The translations under genes and the position numbers were made by a program. From positions 806,001 to 870,000 of the forward strand of contig NZ_CP048222.1 of NCBI RefSeq assembly GCF_010119975.1: 64,000 nucleotides of DNA, in the 5' to 3' direction. Shown one piece after another: positions 55,180 through 64,000 of this stretch (position 1 is its first letter; the number at the start of each line of letters is the position of its first letter). This DNA comes from Rhodocytophaga rosea (GTDB lineage Bacteria > Bacteroidota > Bacteroidia > Cytophagales > 172606-1). The notes under the pieces were generated by a model. The model was not told the origin of the DNA and did not search any database. It saw only the letters and a list, made by a program, of their open reading frames with translations.

Positions 55180-56550
55180 GTGATGAAACAGGCTTGTAAA
55201 TTTCACTTTTTCCTGTTTTTAATTCTATCTGCTTGTACACCAGAGCCGGATGCAGCTAAACTGGATGCTTTCTCCAAAAACCAGCTACATGCCTGGAACC
55301 AGAAACTGACAGAGGTAATTGTAAAGGATATTTTTACACCACCGGTTGCCAGCCGGATTTATGTGTATCCAAATATTGCCGCCTATGAAGCGCTGCTGCC
55401 CAGTTATCCTGCGTATCAAACTCTCACCAGGCAGTTGAACGGATTACAGGGACTACCTACTCCTCCAGCTGGAAAAGAACATTACTTGCCGGCAGCCAGC
55501 ATTATTGCGTTTTCTACCGTTGCCCAGAAATTAGTGTTTGCCCAGGGAGATATTGAAACATATGAAGCAGAATATATTAAACAAATTAAAGAAACAGATA
55601 TAGATGAAGAAGTGCTTGAAAACTCTATTGCTTATGGGCGAATGTTAGGAAATCGTTTACTAAACTGGATTCAAAAAGACGGCTATAAGGAACGAACGGC
55701 TTTGTCAAGATATATTCTGATGAACGAACCGGGAAAATGGCAACCCACAGCACCAGGATATATGCCGGCTATAGAACCTCACTGGAACAAAATCAGGCCT
55801 TTAGTGATGGATTCCTGCGCCCAGTTTAAGCCCTTGCCACCAACCAGTTTTGATACTACCCAACATTCCAATTTCTTCAAAGAAAGCATGGAAGTATACC
55901 AGACCGTAAAGAATCTGAATAAAGAACATAAAGAGATTGCCAGCTTCTGGGATTGCAATCCGAATATCTCTTATACCAGAGGCCATGTCATGCTATTCCA
56001 CCAGAAAATATCACCTGGCGGTCACTGGATGGCCATTGCATCTACGGTTGCCAGAAACAAAAACCTGGACCTGATGCAAACCAGTGAAACATTTACAAGA
56101 GTAGCTATCTCGCTTTTTGATGGGTTTATCAGTTGCTGGGATGAAAAATACCGGAGTAATGTCATTCGTCCGGAAACGTATATTGAACAATACATTGATG
56201 CTTCCTGGGACCCTGTTTTGCAGACACCTCCTTTTCCCGAATATCCCAGCGGCCACAGTGTAATTTCCGGAGCGGCCGCTACCACACTTACACATTTGTT
56301 TGGGGAGAATGTAGCTTTTACCGATTCTTCAGAAGTGCCTTACGGGCTGCCAGTACGCAAGTTTAACTCATTTTACCATGCTTCGGAGGAGGCCGCCATC
56401 AGCCGGTTATATGGGGGTATTCACTTCCGGCCTGCTATTGAAAATGGCTCTAAACAAGGCCGCATGGTTGGTCAGTTTGTAGTAACTAAACTGCACACCA
56501 GAAAGAATGCTGCCAAACCTCCCAAGGAAATCGCTCAGACAGAAGAATAG
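55180..56550 (+). CDS. Vanadium-dependent haloperoxidase-like lipoprotein
   Basis: 456 aa. Lipoprotein signal ending LSAC (Cys19). The vanadate/phosphate pocket of the PAP2/haloperoxidase fold is present: K323-x6-R330-P331 (KYRSNVIRP), PSGH at 356-359, and SR-x5-H at 408-415 (SRLYGGIHF). The nearest pattern is the bacterial vanadium chloro-/bromoperoxidase-related acid-phosphatase superfamily, where the His anchors vanadate or is phosphorylated. Oxidation of halides versus phosphatase action cannot be settled from these motifs. It is monocistronic and convergent with the toxin gene. Confidence 0.88.
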   Translation: MMKQACKFHFFLFLILSACTPEPDAAKLDAFSKNQLHAWNQKLTEVIVKDIFTPPVASRIYVYPNIAAYEALLPSYPAYQTLTRQLNGLQGLPTPPAGKEHYLPAASIIAFSTVAQKLVFAQGDIETYEAEYIKQIKETDIDEEVLENSIAYGRMLGNRLLNWIQKDGYKERTALSRYILMNEPGKWQPTAPGYMPAIEPHWNKIRPLVMDSCAQFKPLPPTSFDTTQHSNFFKESMEVYQTVKNLNKEHKEIASFWDCNPNISYTRGHVMLFHQKISPGGHWMAIASTVARNKNLDLMQTSETFTRVAISLFDGFISCWDEKYRSNVIRPETYIEQYIDASWDPVLQTPPFPEYPSGHSVISGAAATTLTHLFGENVAFTDSSEVPYGLPVRKFNSFYHASEEAAISRLYGGIHFRPAIENGSKQGRMVGQFVVTKLHTRKNAAKPPKEIAQTEE

Positions 56551-56583
56551 CTTATCCATCTGAAAGTAAAAAATGGGAACAGG

Positions 56584-57039
56584 TTAACTCATTTTCAACC
56601 TGGGATCAAAAAAGACCGGCTCTGTTTTCAGGATTTTTATCTTTGAATGATCTTGGTGCAAAGGATTGAGCAATACATTGTATTCATTTACCGATTGTGC
56701 GGAAGGAACCCTTAAACAAGCATATTCTAACCCTTTGATCCAGGTTAATGCTATTTCTGCCAGTGCTTCCGGATAATTAATATCCTGCCAGTTCTGGGGT
56801 AATAGAGTCACATCAATAGTTTGAACAGGTATTTTATCGGGAATTTTCAGCGTCAGTAAGTGCATATTCGGAGGAATAATTCTGTAATTGGCCAGTATTT
56901 CTAACTTTGCCAGCGACACAGATTCAGAAGTATAGATGATACGTGTTCCCTGCTTATGCCATCTTCCGCTGCCAAACAGTCCTCCTGTTCCCGATAAATC
57001 CTGTATATAAGCGGCTTTGCCTATTCTGTAAACAATCAC
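56584..57039 (-). CDS. RES-domain toxin of a Res-Xre type II toxin-antitoxin pair
   Basis: 151 aa from a GTG at 57039 placed 13 bp after the antitoxin stop. The RES fold residues are readable: VYRIGKAAY, GSGRWHKQGTRIIYTSES (Arg and Tyr) and LAKLEIL (Glu). RES toxins degrade cellular NAD+ in an ADP-ribosyltransferase-like fold. Length and layout are standard. Translational coupling to the antitoxin is likely from the short gap and weak start. Confidence 0.9.
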   Translation of the reverse strand: MIVYRIGKAAYIQDLSGTGGLFGSGRWHKQGTRIIYTSESVSLAKLEILANYRIIPPNMHLLTLKIPDKIPVQTIDVTLLPQNWQDINYPEALAEIALTWIKGLEYACLRVPSAQSVNEYNVLLNPLHQDHSKIKILKTEPVFFDPRLKMS

Positions 57040-57052
57040 TATTCAATTCTGT

Positions 57053-57493
57053 TTAGGAATAATGGCCATATTCAATCCGGGTGAGAATATCTTTGATTTT
57101 TGCCCTTCCTATCGACGACCACAATAATTCAATCGGTTTCTGATTTCCCAAGGGAGGTAAAGACGTATGAAGCCACTGTTTAAATAATTCTACCGACTCA
57201 TACACATCCATGCCATGGGCTATTACTTCTGCAATCCCAATAAGCCTATCGGTTTCTTCCCGTGTCAGGGTTTGTTTGCTTGCTTTATACCTCCGCAGCA
57301 AGGTACTCTCCGAAATACCCATCATTTCAGATATTTCTTTGTGTGTAAAACCCATCAATTGTTGCATGGCCCGCAAAGAAGCAATAGGCTGGCCGGAAGA
57401 AACTACATGATATAAGCTAACGTCGGTTGCCTGGCTGGCTTTTATCTGCTTTCCCTGGCCTACTACATGTAAAACCTGTGCTGTTGTAATCAT
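57053..57493 (-). CDS. Xre/MbcA/ParS-type antitoxin of the RES toxin
   Basis: 146 aa from the ATG at 57493 (a TTG 15 codons upstream is weaker and would run into the operator). The N-terminal half holds a helix-turn-helix-like region (GFTHKEISEMMGISESTLLR), and the C-terminal half is the DUF2384 toxin-binding domain (TDRLIGIAEVIAHGMDVY, QWLHTSLPPLGNQKPIELL). It neutralises RES and represses its own operon. Order antitoxin then toxin is typical. Confidence 0.92.
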   Translation of the reverse strand: MITTAQVLHVVGQGKQIKASQATDVSLYHVVSSGQPIASLRAMQQLMGFTHKEISEMMGISESTLLRRYKASKQTLTREETDRLIGIAEVIAHGMDVYESVELFKQWLHTSLPPLGNQKPIELLWSSIGRAKIKDILTRIEYGHYS

Positions 57494-57521
57494 AAAATAC
57501 TTGCATTTGACAATATGTATA

Positions 57522-57535
57522 CCTTCAATTGAAGG
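57522..57535. promoter_or_regulatory. Perfect 14-bp palindrome, likely antitoxin operator
   Basis: CCTTCAATTGAAGG at 57522-57535 is a perfect dyad, 29 bp upstream of the antitoxin ATG. Placement and symmetry fit autoregulation by the antitoxin. Confidence 0.72.
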
Positions 57536-57697
57536 CAATTTAAATCATTAACAGGTAAGCTGCAAGTAAAGTTTTGTTATTAGTGTTTTCTGCATACATA
57601 TTCTACGGATTTACTTTTCACTAAAGATAACTGCCATTCCTAAAAACCGTACAAATAGAAAACTTCTGCCCCTATCAACTGAAATTACTGAATATTA

Positions 57698-58792
57698 ATG
57701 GAAATATTTTTCACAGTGCTTGCCTATGCCGGTCTGGCAGTAGTGGTATTTCAAACATGGCCTTATATCAGATTTTTCCAAAAAGACCTTTCTACAGATA
57801 GTCAATTGCATCAGGGCTTTCCTTTGGTTTCTATTATTATTCCTGCCCGTAATGAGGAGAAAAACTTACCAGGTTTACTCCATTCATTATTGAAGCTAAC
57901 CTATCCTAACTATGAAATTATTGTGGTAGACGACCAATCCGAAGATAATACCTATCAGGTAGCTTCGCAATATTCTGTTACTGTAGTGAAAGCACCTGCT
58001 AAACCCGAAGGGTGGATCGGAAAAAACTGGGCTTGCCATATAGGTTCACAGGTTGCCAGGGGTTCTTTGTTGCTTTTTACAGATGCCGATACCATTCACA
58101 TGCCTGAAAGTTTAACAAAGGCCGTTCAATACCTGCAGGAAAATCAATGTGCAATGGTTTCTGCGCCTTCCTTTCACTTAAATACGCACTGGTGGGAAAA
58201 ACTAATGGGTCCGTTTCACTTTCTGGTAACTGTTGCCGCCAGCCCTTATGATACTCCTACACATAAGCAGCCTTATGCCATCGGACAGTATCTGCTTTTT
58301 GACACTGCTTTCTATCATCAGCACAAGGGTCATGCAGCAGTGAAGAGCAGCCTGACAGAAGATGTAGAGCTGGCCAGAAATACTTTACTATACGAAGGGA
58401 AATATGCAGTATATACACAGGCTGTCTTATATCAGGTTCAAATGTATGCTAGTTTTAAGGCTTTTATGCAAGGGTGGAGCCGGTTACTGCGGCTTGGCGT
58501 ACAAAGTATGGATATTTCTACGCTGGTGATTTCTCTACTCAGTATTATGGCGCTTCTTTCCTGCCGGACAAACGATGTTGGACTTATCCGGTTGATTCCG
58601 ACAATAGGTGCATTATTATGTGTATGGATCGTACAGAAACGGAGTGGGAATTACAGTTTGCTGGGACTGGTTTTATTTCCAGTATCTACCTTATTATTTA
58701 TGATAATAGGCTTATATGCCTTAGGTTTATACATATTCAATATGCCAGTACGATGGCGGGGAAGAGCATATACTAGACCAGTACAGGCATAA
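57698..58792 (+). CDS. Family 2 glycosyltransferase, membrane-bound
   Basis: 364 aa. An N-terminal helix, then GT-A domain: VSIIIPARNEEKNLPGLL, EIIVVDDQSEDNTY, LFTDADT (metal DxD), LTEDVELA (catalytic acid), QGWSRLLRLG (the Q-x2-R turn). Two or three C-terminal helices follow (LLSIMALLSC, LGLVLFPVSTLLFMIIG). The pattern with a long Lys/Glu gap resembles the CrtQ/hopanoid-type carotenoid or lipid glycosyltransferases. It uses a nucleotide sugar on a membrane-lipid acceptor; the acceptor is not identifiable. Confidence 0.87.
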   Translation: MEIFFTVLAYAGLAVVVFQTWPYIRFFQKDLSTDSQLHQGFPLVSIIIPARNEEKNLPGLLHSLLKLTYPNYEIIVVDDQSEDNTYQVASQYSVTVVKAPAKPEGWIGKNWACHIGSQVARGSLLLFTDADTIHMPESLTKAVQYLQENQCAMVSAPSFHLNTHWWEKLMGPFHFLVTVAASPYDTPTHKQPYAIGQYLLFDTAFYHQHKGHAAVKSSLTEDVELARNTLLYEGKYAVYTQAVLYQVQMYASFKAFMQGWSRLLRLGVQSMDISTLVISLLSIMALLSCRTNDVGLIRLIPTIGALLCVWIVQKRSGNYSLLGLVLFPVSTLLFMIIGLYALGLYIFNMPVRWRGRAYTRPVQA

Positions 58793-58844
58793 TTTTTGCT
58801 GATACAGGTTGCATTAAACCGGCAAATTGTCTACTTTTGCGGAT

Positions 58845-59264
58845 ATGAAAGCAGTGTTCACAAAAATTATAACTTATTTCCTGCTTGGAGTGGTTTTCCT
58901 CTCCAGTACAGGATTTGGTTTAATTGAACATACCTGCCTCATCCGCAATAAAAAATCTGCTTCGCTTTTTGAAAAAGAAGGCTGCTGTGCCCGCAAAACT
59001 ACTTCTGCAACAACGGAAGAAACTACAATAAGCAGCAATACCTGCTGCGAATCAGAAACGCATGTGGCTACTTTCGATATAGCGCCTGTCGTAGAAAAGG
59101 TAGCTGGATTTTTCTCTCATATTTTCTTTTATGTAATTGATACCCTGGTCAGTCTTTTCCATGCAATGGTTTTGAGTGGACAGGCTGTCTATCAGTCAGC
59201 AGATTCTTCTCCGCCTTTAACCGGACGCCAGTTACTCATCCGTTATCATTCCCTTCAGATATAA
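58845..59264 (+). CDS. HYC_CC_PP-like small Cys-rich protein
   Basis: 139 aa from the ATG at 58845 (a TTG six codons earlier is less likely). One N-terminal helix (FTKIITYFLLGVVFLSSTGF), then EHTC, KEGCCARK and NTCCESET, a set of His/Cys pairs, and an ending PPLTGRQLLIRY. This matches the family named from these motifs, found beside TonB receptors and heavy-metal proteins. A TACTTTTG box ends only 5 bp before the ATG, so the transcript may be nearly leaderless. Probably a metal-binding envelope protein. Confidence 0.75.
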   Translation: MKAVFTKIITYFLLGVVFLSSTGFGLIEHTCLIRNKKSASLFEKEGCCARKTTSATTEETTISSNTCCESETHVATFDIAPVVEKVAGFFSHIFFYVIDTLVSLFHAMVLSGQAVYQSADSSPPLTGRQLLIRYHSLQI

Positions 59265-59370
59265 TCTGATACGTCTTATGCAGCCGCACCGGTACCCTAT
59301 GGTATAGGTATGGCTTTTTTATTTGCCTCCCGGCAATAACCACAGACGTTATCAATTATATCAACCGTTT

Positions 59371-61665
59371 ATGAAAAATATATGTATTGCCTGTACGGCT
59401 TTATTTTTCGCCTTATTCATATATTCCGCCTCTGCCCAAACCATTCAGGGAATTGTACTGGATGGCACTTCAACTCATACATCTGTACCCTTACCCGGAG
59501 CGAATGTATACTGGGCAGGCACTACCCAAGGCACGATTACTGATCTGCAGGGCAAATTTTCCCTGGAAAAACCTGTCGGTCATTCAAGTTTAGTTATAAG
59601 TTTTGTGGGGTTTCAATCTGACACCGTTGAGGTTAATACTCAATTGAACCTGCAAATCCGCCTCCAAGCGGTGGCTACCTTAAATGAAGTGGAAGTAAAA
59701 TCTGGTTCCACCTTTATCTCTCGTACAGAATCAGCTAAAATAGAAACCATTACGACCAAAGAACTGCTGAAAGCGGCCTGCTGTAACCTTTCTGAGAGTT
59801 TTGAAACCAATGCTTCCGTAGATGTGTCGTACAGCGATGCTGTTACCGGCGCTAAACAAGTGCAGATGCTGGGGCTGGATGGCACCTATGTACAGATAAA
59901 TTCTGAAAATATCCCGTCTATCCGGGGACTTTCTACCACATATGGCCTAAGTTATGTACCTGGCACCTGGATTTCTTCGATTGATGTAGGCAAAGGAGCC
60001 GGTTCAGTGGTGAATGGCTATGAGTCGATTGCAGGCCAGATCAATGTAGAATTACAAAAGCCGGAATCCAGCGAACAACTCTATCTCAATACGTACCTGA
60101 ACGACATGGGCCGGGCAGAAATAAATCTGAATCTAGCGCATAAGCTGAACAAAAAATGGAGTACCGGCCTGCTGATGCATACCAGCCGCATGGGAGATGA
60201 AATAGCAAGCAAAATGGACCGCAATAACGATGGCTTCCTGGATTTACCCATGTCTACCCAGTATAATGTGGTGAACCGCTGGAAATACAATGGTACTAGG
60301 TTTCAAAGTCAGTTTGGCGTAAAAGCCCTTTATGATTCCCGCAAAGGCGGACAAATGAATTATTATAATCCAAAGCATACAGAAATGGATAGTGTATTTA
60401 TACCCAACGATTCTGGTCACATCGAACATGGCGTGGATTCGGGCAGGTATGAAATGCGGAAGAAACTATATTATGGCACAGGCACTGAAACCAAACGATT
60501 TGAAGCTTTTGCCAAAACCGCTTTACTTTTCCCCAATACACCATATAAAGGCTTAGGTTTGATTGTATCGGCCTCCAGCCACGACCAGAATTCATTTTTT
60601 GGTAATAATACTTATGGTGGCCGCCAGCAGACATTTTATAGCAATCTAATTTACCAGTCGATCATTAATAATACCAATCACCAGATCAAGCTGGGAGCAA
60701 GCTATTTGCTGGATAATTATAATGAGCAATACCGGGATTCTACCTTTTCCCGGACCGAATCGGTGCCTGGCGTATTTGGGGAATATACCTATACCATTCC
60801 TGAGAAGTTCTCAGCAGTAGTGGGTTTGCGTTCGGATTTTCATAATATGTATGGCACCATTTTAACACCCCGGCTGCACCTGAAATATGACCTTACTCCC
60901 AATACTGCATTTAGAGCTTCTGCCGGAAAAGGATTCAGGGTGGCCAATCCGATTGCTGAAAATACTTCTGTGCTGATCAGTTCCAGGCAACTGGTGGTAA
61001 AAGGAAATTTACTTCCCGAAAAAGCCTGGAATTATGGTGTAAACCTGACGCATGAATTCTCTCTGCTGGGTAAAAATGGATTGGTTGGCCTGGATCTGTA
61101 CCGCACCGATTTTGTAAACCAGATTATTACAGATATGGATACTGATCCTAACCAGATAGCTTTTTATAACCTGGAAGGAAAATCGTTTGCCAACAGTGCC
61201 CAGGTAGAATTGCAATATCAGCCGCTGAAAGCACTGGATGTAAAGATGGCTTATAAGTATTACGATGTAAAAAATACTATTAACGGAGAACTCATGAGAC
61301 GGCAGTTTGTAAGCCGCGACCGCTTCTTTTTCAATGTAGGCTATGCGACAAAGTTCGAGAAATGGAAGTTCGACTTTACTTCTCAATGGTATGGCAGCAA
61401 ACGTATTCCGGATACTTCTACCAATCCGGAAGCTTTTCAGCGGGAATCGAAATCGCCAGCTTACTGGTTATTTAATGCACAGGTTACCAAAGCTTTCAAA
61501 AAATGGGATTTATATGTGGGTGGTGAAAACCTGGGTAATTTCCGTCAAGCTAATCCAATCGTAGCTGCCGATCAGCCGTTTGGCCCAAATTTCGATGCAT
61601 CTCTGATCTGGGGGCCTGTATATGGCCGGATGATTTATGCAGGGATGCGTTTTAAAATCAAATAA
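59371..61665 (+). CDS. TonB-dependent receptor of the metal-uptake run
   Basis: 764 aa from the ATG at 59371, chosen because it starts the signal peptide (to about residue 22, ASA-QTI). A CarboxypepD_reg-like domain (about 23-105; LPGANVYWAGTTQGTITD, ISFVGFQSD) precedes a plug (KAACCNLSESFETNASVDVS, GLDGTYVQINSENIPSIRG) and the barrel, ending VYGRMIYAGMRFKIK. The Cys-Cys in the plug start is typical of receptors located next to HMA-domain genes. It transports a metal or chelate across the outer membrane using TonB energy; copper is the leading guess (inference). Confidence 0.9.
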   Translation: MKNICIACTALFFALFIYSASAQTIQGIVLDGTSTHTSVPLPGANVYWAGTTQGTITDLQGKFSLEKPVGHSSLVISFVGFQSDTVEVNTQLNLQIRLQAVATLNEVEVKSGSTFISRTESAKIETITTKELLKAACCNLSESFETNASVDVSYSDAVTGAKQVQMLGLDGTYVQINSENIPSIRGLSTTYGLSYVPGTWISSIDVGKGAGSVVNGYESIAGQINVELQKPESSEQLYLNTYLNDMGRAEINLNLAHKLNKKWSTGLLMHTSRMGDEIASKMDRNNDGFLDLPMSTQYNVVNRWKYNGTRFQSQFGVKALYDSRKGGQMNYYNPKHTEMDSVFIPNDSGHIEHGVDSGRYEMRKKLYYGTGTETKRFEAFAKTALLFPNTPYKGLGLIVSASSHDQNSFFGNNTYGGRQQTFYSNLIYQSIINNTNHQIKLGASYLLDNYNEQYRDSTFSRTESVPGVFGEYTYTIPEKFSAVVGLRSDFHNMYGTILTPRLHLKYDLTPNTAFRASAGKGFRVANPIAENTSVLISSRQLVVKGNLLPEKAWNYGVNLTHEFSLLGKNGLVGLDLYRTDFVNQIITDMDTDPNQIAFYNLEGKSFANSAQVELQYQPLKALDVKMAYKYYDVKNTINGELMRRQFVSRDRFFFNVGYATKFEKWKFDFTSQWYGSKRIPDTSTNPEAFQRESKSPAYWLFNAQVTKAFKKWDLYVGGENLGNFRQANPIVAADQPFGPNFDASLIWGPVYGRMIYAGMRFKIK

Positions 61666-61710
61666 TTTCAATATTTATAAACATAAGCAAATAATATAAT
61701 CTCAATTATC

Positions 61711-62061
61711 ATGAAAAAAGCAGCAGTAATTATCGCCTTATTTATCAGCAGTATCAGCTTAGGTTTCGCTCAGGACAGCAAAATGGAAGAAGTAAAAATT
61801 AAAACTTCCTCTGTATGCAAAATGTGTAAAAATACCCTTGAGAAATCCTTGTCTTTTGAAAAAGGGATAAAGAATTCAAATCTGGATGTGCCTTCTCAAG
61901 TGATTACGGTAAGCTATAATCCTAAAAAAACAGATATAAATAAAATCAAAAAAGCGATCAATGAAACCGGCTATGATGCCGATGAATTACCAGCTGACCA
62001 GAAAGCCTATAATAAGCTCGAAGATTGCTGCAAAAAAGATAAGCCGGTACATGTAGATTAA
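61711..62061 (+). CDS. Secreted heavy-metal-associated (HMA) domain protein
   Basis: 116 aa. Signal peptide to about residue 20 (GFA-QDS). An HMA fold follows with the metal-binding CxxC (C36, C39 in SSVCKMCKNTLEK), then VITVSYNPKKTDINKIKKAI and a second Cys pair near the end (EDCCKKD). It probably binds Cu or Zn in the periplasm and passes it to the receptor or an exporter. The last gene of the plus-strand metal run, 45 bp behind the receptor and closed by a terminator. Confidence 0.9.
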   Translation: MKKAAVIIALFISSISLGFAQDSKMEEVKIKTSSVCKMCKNTLEKSLSFEKGIKNSNLDVPSQVITVSYNPKKTDINKIKKAINETGYDADELPADQKAYNKLEDCCKKDKPVHVD

Positions 62062-62091
62062 GATATTTCTTGGCCGACCTTCATAGACTAC

Positions 62092-62135
62092 AAAAAACAT
62101 AGCGAGAAAGGTATAAATTCTCGCTATGTTTTTTT
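62092..62135. terminator. Bidirectional terminator between HMA and DUF5686 genes
   Basis: AACATAGCGAGAA (62096-62108) pairs perfectly with TTCTCGCTATGTT (62118-62130), with A-run on one side and T-run on the other. It serves the convergent genes ending at 62061 and 62137. Confidence 0.92.
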
Positions 62136-62136
62136 A

Positions 62137-64000
62137 CTATTCCTCCGAAAAATTCACACCTATACTGGTAGCAATACCGATTCTCAAGCCATAGCCTACA
62201 TATTTTCCATCCCGGAAAGCAGCGGCAGCCTCCAGCCGGAATATGCGTAAGATACCATCAATGGAATACCCAACTTCCGTATAGTTTCTGGAAGTAGGCG
62301 TTGCCAGGTAATTCACAAATACATTTTCCCGGATACCAGTCAGGCGGACGATGGGGATAGTAGTTACCAGGAATTTGCGGAACTGGTAATGTACATTGGC
62401 TACAAAATATTTGTCAGCGGTGCTATACCGGTAATAATCCAGCACGCGGAAACTGCCTACCGGGTCAGAAGTAGAAAAGGGTGTTCGGTTGCCTAAAAAA
62501 TGCTTGTAATCCATAAAGAATAGCTTATCCTTGTTCAGGAACATGCCTCCTTTTAAAGCCACGTCTACTTTCCCTCGTACACCTATATCAAAGCCATGTT
62601 TCATCCCCAGTTCCAGCTGATCAAAACGGACATCGCTGCCTAAAATACCATCAAAACCCCGGCGATAATCCAACGAAAACGTGGGAGACGAACTGGAGAT
62701 TTCCCGTTTCTCGCCATTTATAATGCGGTACTTCAACCAGGGACGGGCTGAAATACCTATGCTTCCGATAAATGCTTCATGTTCCGGGAAACCAGTATCT
62801 AATAACTCTTCATTTTCAGGACGGTTCGGCGTATAGCCTTCTATTTTTCGCCTATCAATTATTTTAAAATTTGAGCTATTGGCCAGTTCCCGGCGTCGCA
62901 TCCAGGTAAGATTGGAATTCAGGCTGATTTTGTTGCCAATTTTGGTACGGTAGAGCAGGTTTACAAAATCCCGCTCATAGAGTTTCATCAGGTTTTGTTC
63001 TAAAAACAAGGTAGTAAATGTATTCACCAACGGCCAGATGGATTCATCCTGGTTATACTGGCGAATGTAGCGACCACCCTGCAATTCGAGCCGGTAGTTT
63101 TTATTCTGAAGCCTCATCGTAAGCAGCCCCGAAAGTTTTTCTCTGGAAAAGGCATAGCGGAATGCCGGCGTAATTGAAAAACGGGTTTTATTGGTATCCG
63201 GCAAAATAGTCCCAAACGTGAGCTTATAGATCAGATTCAAGCCTTCTACGGTATTAAAACCACCCACTGGCGTATGAATGCGGAAATTAGAGCGCTTAGA
63301 AAGTTTGTAGTTATCTCCCATAATAATATCCCAGGGCTGAAAACCTTTGTGTTTGGAAGCTTTTACTGTATCACCTTCGGCTTTCTTCCGGTCTTCCACG
63401 GCCAGGCTATCAGAAATCTGATAACCTTTTACTTCCTCTTTCAACAAAGGCACAGGTCGGATAGAATCCCAGTAAGCGGTATTCTTTTTATAAGCCAGGC
63501 TGTCAATTTTGTAGGTAGTATTGGCTACAACTTCCGGTTCTTTCTGGGCTTTGATTTCCTGCTTTTCATACTCCTTGAGCATCTTTTTCAACTCTTTCCG
63601 CCCGATCTCTTTTCCGGATGCCATGCGTTCCTGTAATGGCTGATCTTTCTGGCCAAATTTTTTCTCTGCTTCTTTGGCCTCCTCTTTTTCCAGCTTATCA
63701 TCAATCACCTCCATCGCTTCCACGTACACTTCCGGATTCATTGTGATTTTGTAATTGCTGATGGTAGCCAGGTAATTGTATTCAAACTCAAAGCCTAAGT
63801 ATTTTCCATTTACCTTAAAACGGTGGGATACCGGCAGCCAGGCTTTATCTTCGATGGGTGCATACTGCATTTTAATGCCAATATCTATGCCCAGTTTGGT
63901 AGTTTGCACATCGAGGCTGTGAATACTCCACCAGTTTTCTACAATATAGATCATACCCGATACCACATTATCTCCTCTGGAACGGGGTGTCACTTTGATG
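62137..64000 (-). CDS. DUF5686-family outer-membrane protein, C-terminal part
   Basis: At least 620 residues; the frame remains open to the window edge (IKVTPRSRGD is upstream of the first candidate start), so the N-terminus is outside. The segment VSGMIYIVENWWSIHSLDV, YAPIEDKAWLPVSHRF and FEFEYNYLATISNY is the hallmark of DUF5686. A charged low-complexity linker (EKEEAKEAEKKFGQKD) and a beta-barrel follow to the C-terminus (IGIATSIGVNFSEE). Family members have a CarboxypepD_reg-like N-terminus, a barrel, and unknown function. Confidence 0.88.
   Translation of the reverse strand, partial: IKVTPRSRGDNVVSGMIYIVENWWSIHSLDVQTTKLGIDIGIKMQYAPIEDKAWLPVSHRFKVNGKYLGFEFEYNYLATISNYKITMNPEVYVEAMEVIDDKLEKEEAKEAEKKFGQKDQPLQERMASGKEIGRKELKKMLKEYEKQEIKAQKEPEVVANTTYKIDSLAYKKNTAYWDSIRPVPLLKEEVKGYQISDSLAVEDRKKAEGDTVKASKHKGFQPWDIIMGDNYKLSKRSNFRIHTPVGGFNTVEGLNLIYKLTFGTILPDTNKTRFSITPAFRYAFSREKLSGLLTMRLQNKNYRLELQGGRYIRQYNQDESIWPLVNTFTTLFLEQNLMKLYERDFVNLLYRTKIGNKISLNSNLTWMRRRELANSSNFKIIDRRKIEGYTPNRPENEELLDTGFPEHEAFIGSIGISARPWLKYRIINGEKREISSSSPTFSLDYRRGFDGILGSDVRFDQLELGMKHGFDIGVRGKVDVALKGGMFLNKDKLFFMDYKHFLGNRTPFSTSDPVGSFRVLDYYRYSTADKYFVANVHYQFRKFLVTTIPIVRLTGIRENVFVNYLATPTSRNYTEVGYSIDGILRIFRLEAAAAFRDGKYVGYGLRIGIATSIGVNFSEE

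Overview
The window reads as a piece of a chromosome from a member of the Bacteroidota, most likely the order Cytophagales. The evidence is direct: two secreted proteins end in type IX secretion (T9SS) sorting domains; two TonB-dependent receptors carry N-terminal CarboxypepD_reg-like domains; the primary sigma factor is the short (287 aa) Bacteroidota type; several promoters match the phylum's TTTG / TAnnTTTG pattern; and Shine-Dalgarno sequences are mostly absent. Lineage families such as DUF5686, DUF6913 and the two-FtsX ABC permeases agree with this. The genus cannot be fixed from the sequence alone.

Layout. 1-19142 is almost wholly minus strand: an edge-truncated secreted protein, an Oar-like TonB receptor, a methyltransferase, a subclass B1-type metallo-beta-lactamase lipoprotein, a TPR lipoprotein, an insertion sequence sitting exactly on a stop codon, an intradiol dioxygenase with an in-frame amber before its C-terminal domain, a cupin, an amidohydrolase, a GH16 glucanase, an ABC permease, a pentapeptide-like repeat protein and a double-FKBP lipoprotein. 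19479-34120 is mostly housekeeping: TrmN6-like methyltransferase, an alpha-oxoamine synthase, an Hc1-type histone-like protein, dapA, a hybrid histidine kinase, a Gre-like factor, sigA/rpoD, pnp, rpsO, an LptF/LptG-type permease and tRNA-Met. 34207-36373 is a decayed patch with a frameshifted lipoprotein gene, a frameshifting IS630-type element and gene debris. 36374-43483 carries a di-heme cytochrome c peroxidase, a 1523-aa T9SS sugar-dehydrogenase-like protein with a recent internal duplication, a run of five terminator-like hairpins and tRNA-Arg.

43523-54813 is the most distinctive accessory part. A TIGR03032-like gene is followed by a TPR/OGT-like gene with an 11-copy heptanucleotide repeat just before its start. 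Facing it is a tight four-gene operon: an Ig-like/membrane protein, a two-domain lipoprotein, a 1363-aa repeat-rich T9SS protein and a secreted caspase-fold peptidase. From 55180 on come a vanadium-haloperoxidase-like lipoprotein, a RES/Xre toxin-antitoxin pair with a perfect palindrome upstream, a glycosyltransferase, a probable metal-handling run (HYC_CC_PP-like protein, TonB receptor, HMA protein) and an edge-truncated DUF5686 protein.

How the genes work together. The clearest functional groups are rpsO-pnp (own promoter and intercistronic terminator), the caspase/T9SS operon (own promoter, gaps of 28-40 bp), the toxin-antitoxin pair, and the metal run. Three genes are interrupted by single in-frame amber codons or homopolymer slips, which points to recent decay, phase switching or consensus errors. 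The best leads for something undescribed are the caspase/T9SS operon, the paired TGTCCG-N4-CGGACA operators at 18105-18141, and the hairpin array at 42548-43211.
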